Shown here: positions 49,266 to 58,359 of the stretch, piece by piece | Position numbering within the stretch: position 1 is the first letter of the stretch | How the letters are laid out: the number at the start of each line of letters is the position of its first letter | Source: Cellulomonas persica | Lineage (GTDB): Bacteria; Actinomycetota; Actinomycetes; Actinomycetales; Cellulomonadaceae | Direction of reading: 5' to 3' | Length of the DNA: 64,000 nucleotides | NCBI RefSeq assembly: GCF_007989825.1 | Contig: NZ_BJUA01000004.1 | Span: forward strand, 1-64,000 | Translations under genes and position numbers: made by a program | The notes under the pieces: generated by a model | The model's database searches: none | Seen by the model: the letters and a program-made list of their open reading frames with translations, nothing else | Told to the model about the DNA's origin: nothing

Positions 49266-52217
49266 TCAGGGGGCGACGAGGACGGTGCCCGCGGCGGTCA
49301 CCGTCGTCGGGTAGGTGCGCAGGGGGTGGGGGTCCTTGCCGACCGCGTCGAGGCACTCGCCGGTCTCCAGGTCCCACACCTGCTTGTGCATTGGCGACGT
49401 GATCGTCGGCCGGCCCGCGCGGTCGCCGACGATCCCGCGCGAGAGCACGTTCGCGCCCGAGAACGGGTCGCGCTGCTGCACGGCCAGGACCCGGTCGTCG
49501 GCGAGGCGGAACACCGCGACCGGCACGCCGTCGAGCAGCGCGCCGGCACCGCGCTCGGGCGTGAGGTCGTCGACGTGGCAGACCTCCACGGGCGCTGACG
49601 GGGTGGTCGCGCTCGTCGTGCCCGACGGGGTGGTCGCGCTCGTCGTGCCCGACGGGGTGGGCGCGCTCGTCGTGGCCGACGGGGTGAGGCCGTGCGGCGG
49701 GGCCGTGATCGTGACGGGGACCGGCTGGCCGCGGCGCAGCTCGTAGGTGAGGTCGGGGTCGGTCGACGACGGCGCGTTGACGTACGGCGTGAACGCGGCG
49801 AGCTTGGCGGGGTCGTCGAGCGTGGCGCGCCACTCGTCGACGTAGCCCGCGACGTGCCGCTCGATCTCGGCCTCGAGCTCGGCGCCGATCCGGTCGCGGT
49901 CGTCGACGACGATCGCGCGCAGCTCGGCCATCCCGCCGGGGAAGTCCGCGACCCACGGCGCGGTGCGCTGCAGGCGGTCCGCGGAGCGGATGTAGAGCGC
50001 GAGGAACCGGTCGATGACGCGCACCAGCGTCTCGGAGTCGAGGTCCTCGGCGAGCAGCTCGGCGTGCTTCGGCGTGAAACCGCCGTTGCCGCCGACGTAC
50101 ACGTTCCAGCCCGCGGCGGTCGCGATCACGCCGACGTCCTTGCCACGCGCCTCGGCGCACTCGCGTGCGCACCCGGAGACGCCGACCTTGAACTTGTGCG
50201 GTGAGCGCAGGCCGCGATAGCGCAGCTCGAGCCGCACGGCCATCGAGGACGAGTCCTGCACACCGAACCGGCACCACGTCGAGCCGACGCACGTCTTCAC
50301 CGCGCGCAGCGACTTGCCGTAGGCCTGCCCGGACTCGAACCCGGCGTCGACGAGCCGCCGCCAGATCGCCGGCAGCTGGTCCTGCCGCGCGCCGAACATG
50401 CCGATGCGCTGCGCGCCGGTGACGCGCGTGAACAGCCCGAAGTCGCGCGCGATCTCGGCCAGCGCGAGCAGCTTCTCGGGGCTGACCTCGCCGCCGGGCA
50501 TGCGTGGCACGACGGAGTAGGTGCCGTCCTTCTGGAGGTTGGCGAGCAGGTGGTCGTTGGTGTCCTGCAGCGACGCCTGGTCGGGCTGCAGCACGTGGCC
50601 GACGCCGAGCGACGAGAGGATCGAGGCGACCACGGGTCGGCAGATCGCGCAGCCGCGGCCGGTGCCGTGCGTCGCGACGATCTGCGAGAACGTCCGTCCG
50701 GTGCCCGCGCGCACGAGCGCGAACAGCTCGGCGCGGGACATCGCGAAGTGCTCGCACATCGCATGCGACACCGCGACGCCCGCCTGCTCGAGCGAGGAGT
50801 TGACGATCTTCGTCAGCATCGGGACGCACGAGCCGCAGACGGTGCCGGCCTTGGTGCAGGTCTTGACCTCGGCCACGCTCTGGCAGCCGTGCTCGGTGAC
50901 CGCGCCGCGGATCGTGCCGGCGGTGACGTTCGCGCACGAGCAGACGACGACGTCGTCGGGCAGGTCCGTGGACACGGGCGCGCCGCCCTCGGGCGCGAGG
51001 AACGCGGACGGGTCCGCGCCGAGCGGGCGGCCGAGCAGCGGACGCAACGACGAGTAGAGCGCGATGTCGCCGACGAACACGCCGCCCAGGAGCGTGCGGG
51101 CGTCGTCGGACACCACGAGCTTGCGGTACGTCCTGGCGACGGGGTCCGCGAACGTGACCTCGAGCGCGCCGGGGGTCAGCGCGAGCACGTCGCCGAAGCT
51201 CGCCGCCTCGACGCCGACGCCCTTGAGCTGGGTGCCGTCCGCGGCGCGCGTGTACGTGCGCGGGCCGCCGAAGAGCTGGCTGACGACGACGTCGGCCATC
51301 GCGTTGCCGGGGGCGACGAGGCCTGCGCACTCGCCGTCGTGCGACGCGCACTCACCGATCGCCCAGATCTGCGGGTCCGACGACCGGCACGTCGGGCCGA
51401 CGAGCACGCCGCCGCGCTCCCCGATGCCGAGCCCCGCCTCACGGGCGAGGCGGTCACGCGGGCGGATGCCGGTCGAGAAGATGACGACGTCGACGTCGAG
51501 CAGCTCGCCCGTCGACAGCTCCAGTCCGGCCACGGTGCCGTCGGGACCGGGCACGACGCGCGTCGCCGCGCTCGTCGTGCGCACGTCCATGCCCTTTCCC
51601 GCGACGAGCACACGCAGGGCCTCGCCGCCGCCGGCGTCGAGCTGGACCGCCATCAGCCGGTCGGCGAACTCCACGACGGTCGCGGTCGCGCCCAGGTGCT
51701 GCAGCGCCGCGGCCGCCTCGAGCCCGAGCACGCCACCGCCGACGACCGCGCCGCGCACCGGCCGGCCCAGCGCGGCCGCGCGGTCGGCGACCCAGTCCTT
51801 GATCCGGGCGATGTCGTCGAGCGTGCGGTAGGCGAGGACCCCGGGCAGGTCGGCGCCCTCCGTACGCGGGACCCACGGCCATGAGCCTGTGGCGAGCACG
51901 AGGTCGTCGTAGGCGATCACGCGGCCGGACCGGGTGGCGACCGTGCGCGCGTCGCGGTCGATCGAGGCGACGGCGTCCCCCGTGACCAGCTCGACGCGCT
52001 CGTCGTCCCACACGGCCGGGTTCAGGGTGAGGTCGGCGGCCGTGGCGCCCGTGATCGCGTCGGACAGGTGGACGCGGTCGTAGGGCGCGTACGGCTCGTC
52101 GCCGACGACCGTCAGGTGCCAGTCGCCCTCGCGTGCGACGAGCTGCTCGGCGAAACGGTGCGCCACCATCCCCGCCCCGACGACGACCACGCGACCCGGC
52201 CTGCGCTGCTCCCTCAT
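49266..52217 (-). CDS. nirB: Assimilatory nitrite reductase, NirB-NirD fusion
   Basis: 983 residues. FAD/NAD(P)H domain (GRVVVVGAGMVAHRFAEQLV; AVVGGGVLGLEAAAAL), BFD-like [2Fe-2S] cysteines (VVCSCANVTAGTIRG; CTKAGTVCGSCVP), then the siroheme-[4Fe-4S] domain with TCVGSTWCRFG and SGCARECAEARGKD. After about residue 860 a Thr/Ser/Pro linker with a nine-residue repeat leads to a complete NirD domain (EVCHVDDLTPERGAGALL to LRTYPTTVTAAGTVLVAP). NirD normally lacks the Rieske ligands, as here. It reduces nitrite to ammonium with NADH. In most actinobacteria nirB and nirD are separate. GlnR is the expected regulator. Confidence 0.95.
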   Translation of the reverse strand: MREQRRPGRVVVVGAGMVAHRFAEQLVAREGDWHLTVVGDEPYAPYDRVHLSDAITGATAADLTLNPAVWDDERVELVTGDAVASIDRDARTVATRSGRVIAYDDLVLATGSWPWVPRTEGADLPGVLAYRTLDDIARIKDWVADRAAALGRPVRGAVVGGGVLGLEAAAALQHLGATATVVEFADRLMAVQLDAGGGEALRVLVAGKGMDVRTTSAATRVVPGPDGTVAGLELSTGELLDVDVVIFSTGIRPRDRLAREAGLGIGERGGVLVGPTCRSSDPQIWAIGECASHDGECAGLVAPGNAMADVVVSQLFGGPRTYTRAADGTQLKGVGVEAASFGDVLALTPGALEVTFADPVARTYRKLVVSDDARTLLGGVFVGDIALYSSLRPLLGRPLGADPSAFLAPEGGAPVSTDLPDDVVVCSCANVTAGTIRGAVTEHGCQSVAEVKTCTKAGTVCGSCVPMLTKIVNSSLEQAGVAVSHAMCEHFAMSRAELFALVRAGTGRTFSQIVATHGTGRGCAICRPVVASILSSLGVGHVLQPDQASLQDTNDHLLANLQKDGTYSVVPRMPGGEVSPEKLLALAEIARDFGLFTRVTGAQRIGMFGARQDQLPAIWRRLVDAGFESGQAYGKSLRAVKTCVGSTWCRFGVQDSSSMAVRLELRYRGLRSPHKFKVGVSGCARECAEARGKDVGVIATAAGWNVYVGGNGGFTPKHAELLAEDLDSETLVRVIDRFLALYIRSADRLQRTAPWVADFPGGMAELRAIVVDDRDRIGAELEAEIERHVAGYVDEWRATLDDPAKLAAFTPYVNAPSSTDPDLTYELRRGQPVPVTITAPPHGLTPSATTSAPTPSGTTSATTPSGTTSATTPSAPVEVCHVDDLTPERGAGALLDGVPVAVFRLADDRVLAVQQRDPFSGANVLSRGIVGDRAGRPTITSPMHKQVWDLETGECLDAVGKDPHPLRTYPTTVTAAGTVLVAP
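49597..49688 (-). repeat. 27-bp tandem repeat in the NirB-NirD linker
   Basis: Three 27-bp units at 49597, 49624 and 49651 plus a partial fourth encode the nine-residue period TPSGTTSAT. Units 1 and 2 are identical; unit 3 differs at two positions. Repeat number can change linker length in frame. Confidence 0.9.
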
Positions 52218-52253
52218 GCGTGCCAGTTTTCAACGGCGTCTGCCGTGGCTATC

Positions 52254-52267
52254 GGGCCGTACGGCCC
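52254..52267. promoter_or_regulatory. 14-bp palindrome upstream of nirBD
   Basis: GGGCCGTACGGCCC is perfectly symmetric, 37 bp upstream of the nirBD start in the divergent gap with the YbjN operon. It does not resemble the GlnR box as remembered. A repressor or redox regulator site is possible. Confidence 0.4.
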
Positions 52268-52365
52268 ACGCAAACGCACAGTGCTCCGCGGCCGCTCGTG
52301 AGGTCGGACGCGCCGCCGCGCAGACTCGTCGGCCCGTCTCGCGCGTACCCGTCGGGTGTTCTGTC

Positions 52366-52371
52366 TAGGCT
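52366..52371 (+). promoter_or_regulatory. -10 element TAGGCT of the YbjN-HSP90-TPR operon
   Basis: TAGGCT at 52366-52371 in TGTCTAGGCTCGG, about 68 nt before the proposed ATG at 52439. It would give a leadered transcript for the three-gene operon. Confidence 0.45.
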
Positions 52372-52438
52372 CGGCAGTCGGGTCACGCCAGGCCGGGTCG
52401 TCGACGGGCCGCGGACTCGCGACGGGATGAGGGAGATC

Positions 52439-52930
52439 ATGGGTTTCTTCACGAAGGACGGCACGCTTCCGGGTCAGCCGGCGCTCGAGCCGCTGAGCAA
52501 GGAGCGCGTCACCGCGTGCCTCGACGCGCGTGGCCTCAACTACGGCATCGACGACGACGGCGACATCGGCGGCTACTGGGACGGCCACCTCTTCTACTTC
52601 TTCCTCATGGGTGAGAGCGGGGAGTACCTGCAGGCGCGCGGGCGCTGGAACCGCAAGGTCGCGATCGACCAGCTCGATGCGCTGAACCGGCACGTCAACG
52701 AGTGGAACGCGACGCGCCTGTGGCCCAAGGGCTACGTGCGCGACGAGGGCGACGAGGTCGGCGTCTACGCCGAGCACACCGTGGACTACGAGCACGGCGT
52801 GAGCGACGAGCAGATCGACCTGCAGCTCGCGTGCAGCGTCGCGACCAGCCTGCAGCTCTTCGAGTACCTCGACGAGCAGTACCCGCAGCAGGCCGCCGCG
52901 GCCAAGGCTGAGCAGGAGGAGCGGGACTGA
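52439..52930 (+). CDS. YbjN-domain protein
   Basis: 163 residues of the YbjN/type III secretion chaperone-like fold: LSKERVTACLDARGLNYGID, IGGYWDGHLFYFFLMGE, YLQARGRWNRKVAIDQLDAL, then VSDEQIDLQLACSVATSLQL. YbjN proteins are small, stress-linked and thought to bind partner proteins. ATG at 52439 gives MGFFTKDG; ATG at 52427 is an alternative, and the AGGGAG before the former is only 3 nt away. It ends 2 bp before the HSP90 gene, so the two are clearly one operon. Confidence 0.8.
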   Translation: MGFFTKDGTLPGQPALEPLSKERVTACLDARGLNYGIDDDGDIGGYWDGHLFYFFLMGESGEYLQARGRWNRKVAIDQLDALNRHVNEWNATRLWPKGYVRDEGDEVGVYAEHTVDYEHGVSDEQIDLQLACSVATSLQLFEYLDEQYPQQAAAAKAEQEERD

Positions 52931-52932
52931 GC

Positions 52933-54804
52933 GTGAGCGAGGAGACAACCGCGGCAGGGCGGGCCTTCCAGGTCGACCTGCGCGGCGTCGTCGACCTGCT
53001 CGCGCGGCACCTGTACTCCGGACCGCGCGTCTACCTGCGCGAGCTCCTGCAGAACGGCGTCGACGCGATCACGGCCCGGCGCACCCACGACGAGGGTGCG
53101 CCGGGTTCCGTCCGGCTGCGCCCGGGTGCCGACGGCTCGCTCGAGGTCACCGACACCGGCATCGGGCTCACACCCGCGCAGGCGGATGAGCTGCTCGCGA
53201 CCGTGGGGCGGTCCTCGAAGCGCGACCTGGACCTGGGCCTCGGCCGCGAGGAGTTCCTCGGGCAGTTCGGCATCGGGCTGCTGTCGGCGTTCATGGTGGC
53301 CGACGAGATCGAGCTCGTCTCGCGCTCCGCGGTCGACGAGCACGCGCCGCCCGTGCGGTGGGTCGGGCACGCCGACGGCCGGTACGACCTGTCGGTCCTG
53401 CCGCACGACGCCGACGTCCCCGCCGGCAGCACCGTGCGCCTGCGGGCCCGCCGCGACGCCGAGCACTGGCTCGCCGCGGACATGGTCGTCGCGCTCGCGC
53501 AGGAGTTCGGTGCGCTGCTGCCCGTCGAGGTCACCGTCGCGGTCCCGCTGCCCGACGGCTCCGGGACCGCGTGGCGGCGTGTCAGCGAGCCGGTGCTGCC
53601 GTGGCGCGACGAGTACGCCGACGAGACCGCGCGCAGCGCCGCGCTCGCGGCGTACTGCGAACGGACGCTCGGGTTCTCCCCGCTCGCCCACCTCGACCTC
53701 GACGTCCCGCTCACAGGGCTCTCCGGAGTGGCGTTCGTGCTGCCGACGGCCGTGCCGCCCGGCGCGGCGAGCCGGCACAGGGTCTACCTCAAGCGCATGC
53801 TCCTGGGCGCGCACGTCGACGACCTGCTGCCCGAGTGGGCGTTCTTCGTGCGGTGCGTCGTCGACACGTCCGTGCTGCGCCCCACCGCGTCACGCGAGCA
53901 GCTCTACACGGACGACGCCCTGCTCGCGACGCAGGAGGCGCTCGCGGGGCAGGTGCGCGCCTGGGCGGTCGCGACCCTGACCTCGTCATCCGCCGCGAGC
54001 CGGAAGGTCGTCACGACCCACCACCTCGCCCTGCGCTCGCTCGCCCTGGTCGACGACGAGGTGCTCGACCTCGTCGCACAGGTGCTGCCGTTCGAGACCA
54101 CCGACGGGACCAGGACGCTCTCGCAGGTCCGCGGCGAGGACGACCGCGAGGTGGTGTTCACCTCGCGCGTCGAGGACTTCCGGCGCGTGGCCCCCGTCGC
54201 CCGCGCGCAGAGCATGACCGTCGTCAACGCGGGCTACGTCTACGACGGCGAGCTGCTCGACCGGCTCGCGCGCAGGCCCGGCTGGCGGGTACGCGAGCTC
54301 ACCGCCGGCGACGTCGCCCAGGTGCTCACCCCGCTCGAGCCGCACCGCGAGCTCGAGGTGCTCGACCAGCTCCGCCTCGCGCAGACCGTGGTCCAGCCGC
54401 TCGACTGCGAGATCGTCGCGCGCAGCTTCGAGCCGCTGCAGGTGCCCGCCGTGCTCCTGCAGGACCGCGACGGCGAGTACGCGCGCGAGGTGCGTCAGGT
54501 CGTCGCCGCGGACGACGACCTGTGGGGCGGGGTGCTGTCCGGCCTGGCCGGCGACACCCCGGCGCCCGCGCGCCGACTCGTCGTGAACGACGCGAACCCC
54601 ACCGTGCGCCGCCTCCTCGCCGCCGATCCCGCCGACCCCGTGCTCGCGGCGGGCGTGCGCTCGCTGTACGTGACCGCGGTGCTGCTCGCCGGAGAACCGC
54701 TGCGCGCCCGCGAGGCGGCGCTGATGAACGACGCCATGAGCGTGCTGCTCGAAGCCGGGCTGGCCGGCGGGCAGGGGAGCGACGAGACGCAGGAGGACGA
54801 ATGA
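52933..54804 (+). CDS. Divergent HSP90-family ATPase
   Basis: 623 residues. The GHKL ATPase motifs are intact: YLRELLQNGVDAITAR (catalytic Glu and Mg-binding Asn), VTDTGIGLTPAQ, and GQFGIGLLSAFMVADE. The middle domain is recognisable (HRVYLKRMLLGAHVDDLLPE) but the C-terminal half diverges from HtpG. It belongs to the separate actinobacterial group usually annotated as HSP90 family protein. GTG start 2 bp after the YbjN stop. The fixed association with a YbjN gene and a TPR-like gene suggests a dedicated chaperone module. Confidence 0.88.
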   Translation: MSEETTAAGRAFQVDLRGVVDLLARHLYSGPRVYLRELLQNGVDAITARRTHDEGAPGSVRLRPGADGSLEVTDTGIGLTPAQADELLATVGRSSKRDLDLGLGREEFLGQFGIGLLSAFMVADEIELVSRSAVDEHAPPVRWVGHADGRYDLSVLPHDADVPAGSTVRLRARRDAEHWLAADMVVALAQEFGALLPVEVTVAVPLPDGSGTAWRRVSEPVLPWRDEYADETARSAALAAYCERTLGFSPLAHLDLDVPLTGLSGVAFVLPTAVPPGAASRHRVYLKRMLLGAHVDDLLPEWAFFVRCVVDTSVLRPTASREQLYTDDALLATQEALAGQVRAWAVATLTSSSAASRKVVTTHHLALRSLALVDDEVLDLVAQVLPFETTDGTRTLSQVRGEDDREVVFTSRVEDFRRVAPVARAQSMTVVNAGYVYDGELLDRLARRPGWRVRELTAGDVAQVLTPLEPHRELEVLDQLRLAQTVVQPLDCEIVARSFEPLQVPAVLLQDRDGEYAREVRQVVAADDDLWGGVLSGLAGDTPAPARRLVVNDANPTVRRLLAADPADPVLAAGVRSLYVTAVLLAGEPLRAREAALMNDAMSVLLEAGLAGGQGSDETQEDE

Positions 54805-56816
54805 GCCGCACGGTGGACGACGCGAACCGAGAGATCGTCCGGGTGCGGGACATGCCGTACGGCGCCGCCCGGACGCAGGCTGCCGAGCAGCAGGTGCGGC
54901 TCGTCGAGGCCGAGGGGCCCGACGGTGCGCGCGCGTTCGCCCTGCTCGTCCTGGTCGAGTCACTGGTCTGGAACGGCGAGGTCGAGCGCGCCTACCTGCC
55001 CTTCACGAAGGTCGTGCGCTGGTACGACGAGCGCCCCGAGCACTTCGACGCGAGCGACGTGCACGGCATGTTCTGGTCGTTCAAGTGGATGGTGGGGCAC
55101 CTCTCGGACTTCCCGAACGTCCCCGCGGCGCAGATCGAGGCCACGCTCGAGGACATGGAGCGTCGTTACGCGGTCGCCGGTCTCGGACGGGACGCCGTGG
55201 CCCGTGAACGGTTCTCCTGGGCGCGCTCGCGCGGCACCGCGGACGTCGACGCGCTGTACGACGAGTGGGTGCGCACACCGCGCGACGAGTACTCGCAGTG
55301 CGAGGCATGCGACCCGGGCGACCGCGCGTCCTACCTCATCGGACGCGGCGATGTGGACGCGGGTATCCGGCTCATCGAGCAGACGCTCGACGCGGGCGTC
55401 ACGTGCGCGACCGAGCCCGCCGACATGCTCGCGACCCTCGCGCTGGCGCACCTCGAGGCCGGTCGCGCCGAGGACGCGGTGAGCGCGCACCGACGCGCCG
55501 TCGCTGCGCTCGCGCAGTCCGAGTCGGACATGGCCGGCGCGCGCGGTGAACGCTTCGAGCTGCTCGCGCGTGGCGGTCAGCCCGTGCGCGCCCTGCGGGC
55601 GCTCGCCGCGGACTCGCACCTGCTCGTCGCCGCCGACACCCCTGCCGACCGGTTCGCCTTCCTCCGGCACGTCGTCGCAGGCACCGCCGCCCTGCAGGTC
55701 TCCCACGCCGACGAGCCCGTCGCGTTCGCCGGTGTCCCCGCGACCGATGTCGCGACCCTGCACGCCTGGGCGCTTGCGCAGGCCGACGAGCTCGCCCGGG
55801 CGTTCGACGCGCGCAACGGCACCGACAGGTTCGCGCTCCTGCTGGCCGCCGCGCGCGCGACGCGACCCGCCGACGTGGTGCTCGACCTCGACGTCATCCC
55901 CGCCGGGTTCGTCGCGCAGCCCGCTGCGGCGTCCCACGGCTCCGCCGGCACACCGCTGCCCGACGGTCCCGTGACGCAGGGCGCCGGCCCGTCCCACGCA
56001 GGCTCGGGCCCGGCCGGCGCAGGTGCGGCGGAACCGCACGAGCCGCCCGCTGCGCGCGCCGAACGGCTCGCCCGCGAGGGGGACCTCGTGGGGGCAGCAC
56101 GCGCATGGCTCGCAGCCGCGGCGGTCGCGGAGTCCGAGGGGCGACTGGGCGACGCGGGTCTGGCTACTGCTGAGGCTGCGCGCTGTGCGCAGGAGCTCGG
56201 CGACGACGACGGTGCGGCCGCCGTGTACCCGCGCGCGGTCGCGCGCATGCGTGCCGGCGGTGTCCCGCCGCAGGACGTCGTCCCGGTCGTCGTCGCCTGG
56301 TCCCCCGTTGCGGTGACGACCGGCACCGCCGACGCCGCGTTGGCCGCCGTCGACGGCCTGCTGCACGAGCTCGCCGACGACCCGTCGACCACACCGGGTG
56401 CCCCCGCCCCCGACCCGTCGGCCGCGGCCGCCGGTGCCGCCCTCACCGAGCGCGTCGCCTCGATCCGACGACGGGCCTGCGCTGATCTCGACGACACCGC
56501 CGCGCGCGTGCTCGCGTCGCTGGGCCCCGAGCACGCGGACGTCGCCGCCGCGCGGGCGACGCGCGCCGCGGAGGCCTACGCGGCCGGGGGTGCGGTCGCC
56601 GACGCCGCGCACGCGTTCTGGCTCGCGGGTCGTCTGCACGACAGCCAGGGCCGCGTCGACGACGCCGTCTGGAACCTCGAGTCCGCGGTCGAGGGATTCG
56701 GCGTCGTGCGGCAACGCGGGCCGCGCGGCGAGGCCGCGTCGGCGCTCGTCGCCGTCCTGCGCGCCGCGGGGCGCGACGAGCGTGCTGAGGAGCTCCTGCG
56801 TCTCCTCAGCCGGTGA
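54801..56816 (+). CDS. Helical-repeat (TPR-like) protein coupled to HSP90
   Basis: 671 residues. The start overlaps the HSP90 stop (ATGA). Long Ala-rich helical hairpins resemble TPR units (ATLALAHLEAGRAEDAVSAH, AFWLAGRLHDSQGRVDDAVW then NLESAVEGF). A low-complexity Gly/Pro/Ala linker lies around residues 370-415. The N-terminal part has its own conserved look (ESLVWNGEVERAYLPFTKVV, MFWSFKWMVGHLSDFPNVP) and a QCEAC cysteine pair. TPR proteins are common HSP90 co-chaperones, although the eukaryotic MEEVD docking tail is absent here. The function is unknown. Confidence 0.8.
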   Translation: MSRTVDDANREIVRVRDMPYGAARTQAAEQQVRLVEAEGPDGARAFALLVLVESLVWNGEVERAYLPFTKVVRWYDERPEHFDASDVHGMFWSFKWMVGHLSDFPNVPAAQIEATLEDMERRYAVAGLGRDAVARERFSWARSRGTADVDALYDEWVRTPRDEYSQCEACDPGDRASYLIGRGDVDAGIRLIEQTLDAGVTCATEPADMLATLALAHLEAGRAEDAVSAHRRAVAALAQSESDMAGARGERFELLARGGQPVRALRALAADSHLLVAADTPADRFAFLRHVVAGTAALQVSHADEPVAFAGVPATDVATLHAWALAQADELARAFDARNGTDRFALLLAAARATRPADVVLDLDVIPAGFVAQPAAASHGSAGTPLPDGPVTQGAGPSHAGSGPAGAGAAEPHEPPAARAERLAREGDLVGAARAWLAAAAVAESEGRLGDAGLATAEAARCAQELGDDDGAAAVYPRAVARMRAGGVPPQDVVPVVVAWSPVAVTTGTADAALAAVDGLLHELADDPSTTPGAPAPDPSAAAAGAALTERVASIRRRACADLDDTAARVLASLGPEHADVAAARATRAAEAYAAGGAVADAAHAFWLAGRLHDSQGRVDDAVWNLESAVEGFGVVRQRGPRGEAASALVAVLRAAGRDERAEELLRLLSR

Positions 56817-56828
56817 GTGCTCCACCGT

Positions 56829-56864
56829 CGACGAGCCGGGAGCGCAGCTCGACCACGTCGAACG
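56829..56864 (-). pseudogene. 36-bp remnant of a PKD-protein C-terminus
   Basis: On the minus strand the sequence reads PFDVVELRSRLV, identical to the end of the secreted PKD protein at 25454-26287. At DNA level 32 of 36 bases agree. Nothing upstream in any frame continues the match, so only the tail of a former copy remains, directly after the HSP90 operon. Confidence 0.6.
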
Positions 56865-56897
56865 GCCGGCGCCGGGGTGCCCGTCCGCGCCCGCGGA

Positions 56898-56935
56898 ACG
56901 GCCCGGCGAGCGGTCGTCCGTGCTCGCCGGGCCGT
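56898..56935. terminator. Two-way hairpin terminator
   Basis: Perfect 14-bp stem ACGGCCCGGCGAGC/GCTCGCCGGGCCGT (56898-56911 with 56922-56935) around a 10-nt loop, between the convergent TPR-like and AA10 genes. Confidence 0.8.
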
Positions 56936-56969
56936 CCGGGTGCTGCTGCAGGGCTGTGGGCCGCGGCCG

Positions 56970-58154
56970 TCAGCGGACGATGCAGGTGCTGCCGTTGAGC
57001 GTCGCCGCCTTGACCGGACCGGGGGTGCCCGAGCCGATGAACCCGAACGACACCGCGTTGTGGTGCCCGATCGTCGCGTTCCAGCTGAGGTTCTTCGCCG
57101 TGACCGTCGCGCCGGCCTGCGTGGCCGACGCGTTCCACACCTGCTGCACGGTCTCACCGTTGCCGAACGTCCAGGTCACGTTCCAGCCGTTGACGGGCTG
57201 CATCGTCCCGTTGAACACCGTGACGTTGCCCTGGTACCCGCCGGGCCAGCTGCTGACCGAGCTGACCTCGACCTCGCACTGACCGTCCGGGACGGGTGTC
57301 GGCGTCGTGGTCACCACGGGCGACGGGCTGGTGTGGGGCGTGCCGGTGGGCGTCGGCGTGGGCGTCACCGTGGGCGTGGGCGTCACGGTCGGCGTCGGCG
57401 TCACGGTCGGGGTGGGCGTCGGCGTGGGGGTCGGGGTCGGGGTGGCCGTCGGGGTCGTGCCGGTCCCGCCGAAGTCGACGTCCACGCAGTTGTAGAACGA
57501 CTCGGGGCTGTCCGTGCGCTCCCAGATGTTGAACAGCACGTGCTTGCCCGTCTTGTTCGACGGCAGCGTCACGTTCCACCAGTACTCGGGCCCCGCGACG
57601 CCGCCCTCACGCAGCGGCGGGTTGAGCACGCGGTCGAACGGGGCGGGCTCGAGGTCGTCCCAGCCGATGGGCTCGGCGGGGTTCCAGCCGGTCTTGGTGA
57701 TCCACGTCGTGAAGTAGCCGGGGTGCCGCGCGACGGCCGCGTACTTGAACGTCATCTGCTGACCTGGCGTGACCTTCGTCGTCGGCCACGCGGTCGACGG
57801 CGTGTTGTACGAGGCGAAGCGCGCGTCGGGGCCGCACAGCTTGCCGTCGGGGATGGTCTCGTGGCGGCCGGCGATCGTGCCGAGCAGGTTGCCGTACCAG
57901 TTGTAGAACGAGTAGTTGCCCTCGTTGGTGAACGCGTTGACGCACGCCGCGTTGCGGGGCTTCATGTTGCCGGACTCGCCCGCGGCCGCCCCGCCCTCCA
58001 GGCCGTCCTTGTAGCAGGCGTAGGTGCGGGTCGCGGGGTCGGTGAGACCGCCGTGCGCCTGCGCGGCGCTCGGGACCACGGCGAGAGCGACCGCCGCGAC
58101 GACGACCGCGGCGAGGCCTCGCCCGGTCCTGAGCATGGCGCGATGTCGTGTCAT
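56970..58154 (-). CDS. Lytic polysaccharide monooxygenase, AA10 with CBM2
   Basis: 394 residues. Signal peptide cleaved after AQA so that the mature chain begins with His34, the copper-binding N-terminal histidine. The second brace histidine is His144 in AVARHPGYFTTW, and the axial aromatic lies in SFYNCVDVDF (about residue 220). A Thr-Pro-rich linker (about 232-293) joins a CBM2 (CEVEVSSVSSWPGGYQGNVT to the final CIVR) with a disulfide between its ends and surface tryptophans. It oxidatively cleaves crystalline cellulose and possibly chitin. AGGTGA lies before the ATG. It is the best ecological marker in the window. Confidence 0.95.
   Translation of the reverse strand: MTRHRAMLRTGRGLAAVVVAAVALAVVPSAAQAHGGLTDPATRTYACYKDGLEGGAAAGESGNMKPRNAACVNAFTNEGNYSFYNWYGNLLGTIAGRHETIPDGKLCGPDARFASYNTPSTAWPTTKVTPGQQMTFKYAAVARHPGYFTTWITKTGWNPAEPIGWDDLEPAPFDRVLNPPLREGGVAGPEYWWNVTLPSNKTGKHVLFNIWERTDSPESFYNCVDVDFGGTGTTPTATPTPTPTPTPTPTVTPTPTVTPTPTVTPTPTPTGTPHTSPSPVVTTTPTPVPDGQCEVEVSSVSSWPGGYQGNVTVFNGTMQPVNGWNVTWTFGNGETVQQVWNASATQAGATVTAKNLSWNATIGHHNAVSFGFIGSGTPGPVKAATLNGSTCIVR
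57302..57452 (-). repeat. Thr-Pro linker repeat of the AA10 protein
   Basis: Short GGGCGTCGGCGTG-type units encode TPTPTP and VTPTPT in tandem between the catalytic and binding domains. Such linkers are often O-glycosylated in secreted actinobacterial cellulases. Confidence 0.85.
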
Positions 58155-58359
58155 GTCGGATCACCTGATTCGTCAGCGCGGCCTCGTCGCCGCAGGGGGC
58201 TGGACACCGGCGGGAGCGGTGTCCGTCCAGGCTGCGGACCGGACGACGAGCGCGACAACCAGGCAAATCGTTTCCGGCAGCCACGACGCGCGTCCCCGCC
58301 AGGTACGCGAACCACGGCACGACGCGCGTCGGGGACCCTTGTGCGGAGCCGGCCGCGCG

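Noticed and set aside
49300..49560. Possible Rieske iron-sulfur site in the NirD part of the fusion
   Set aside because: The paired Cys-x-His motifs are absent; NirD domains normally have the fold without the cluster.
53358..54800. Open frame extending the TPR-like protein upstream through the HSP90 gene
   Set aside because: It overlaps a gene with clear ATPase motifs; the ATGA overlap at 54801 is the natural start.
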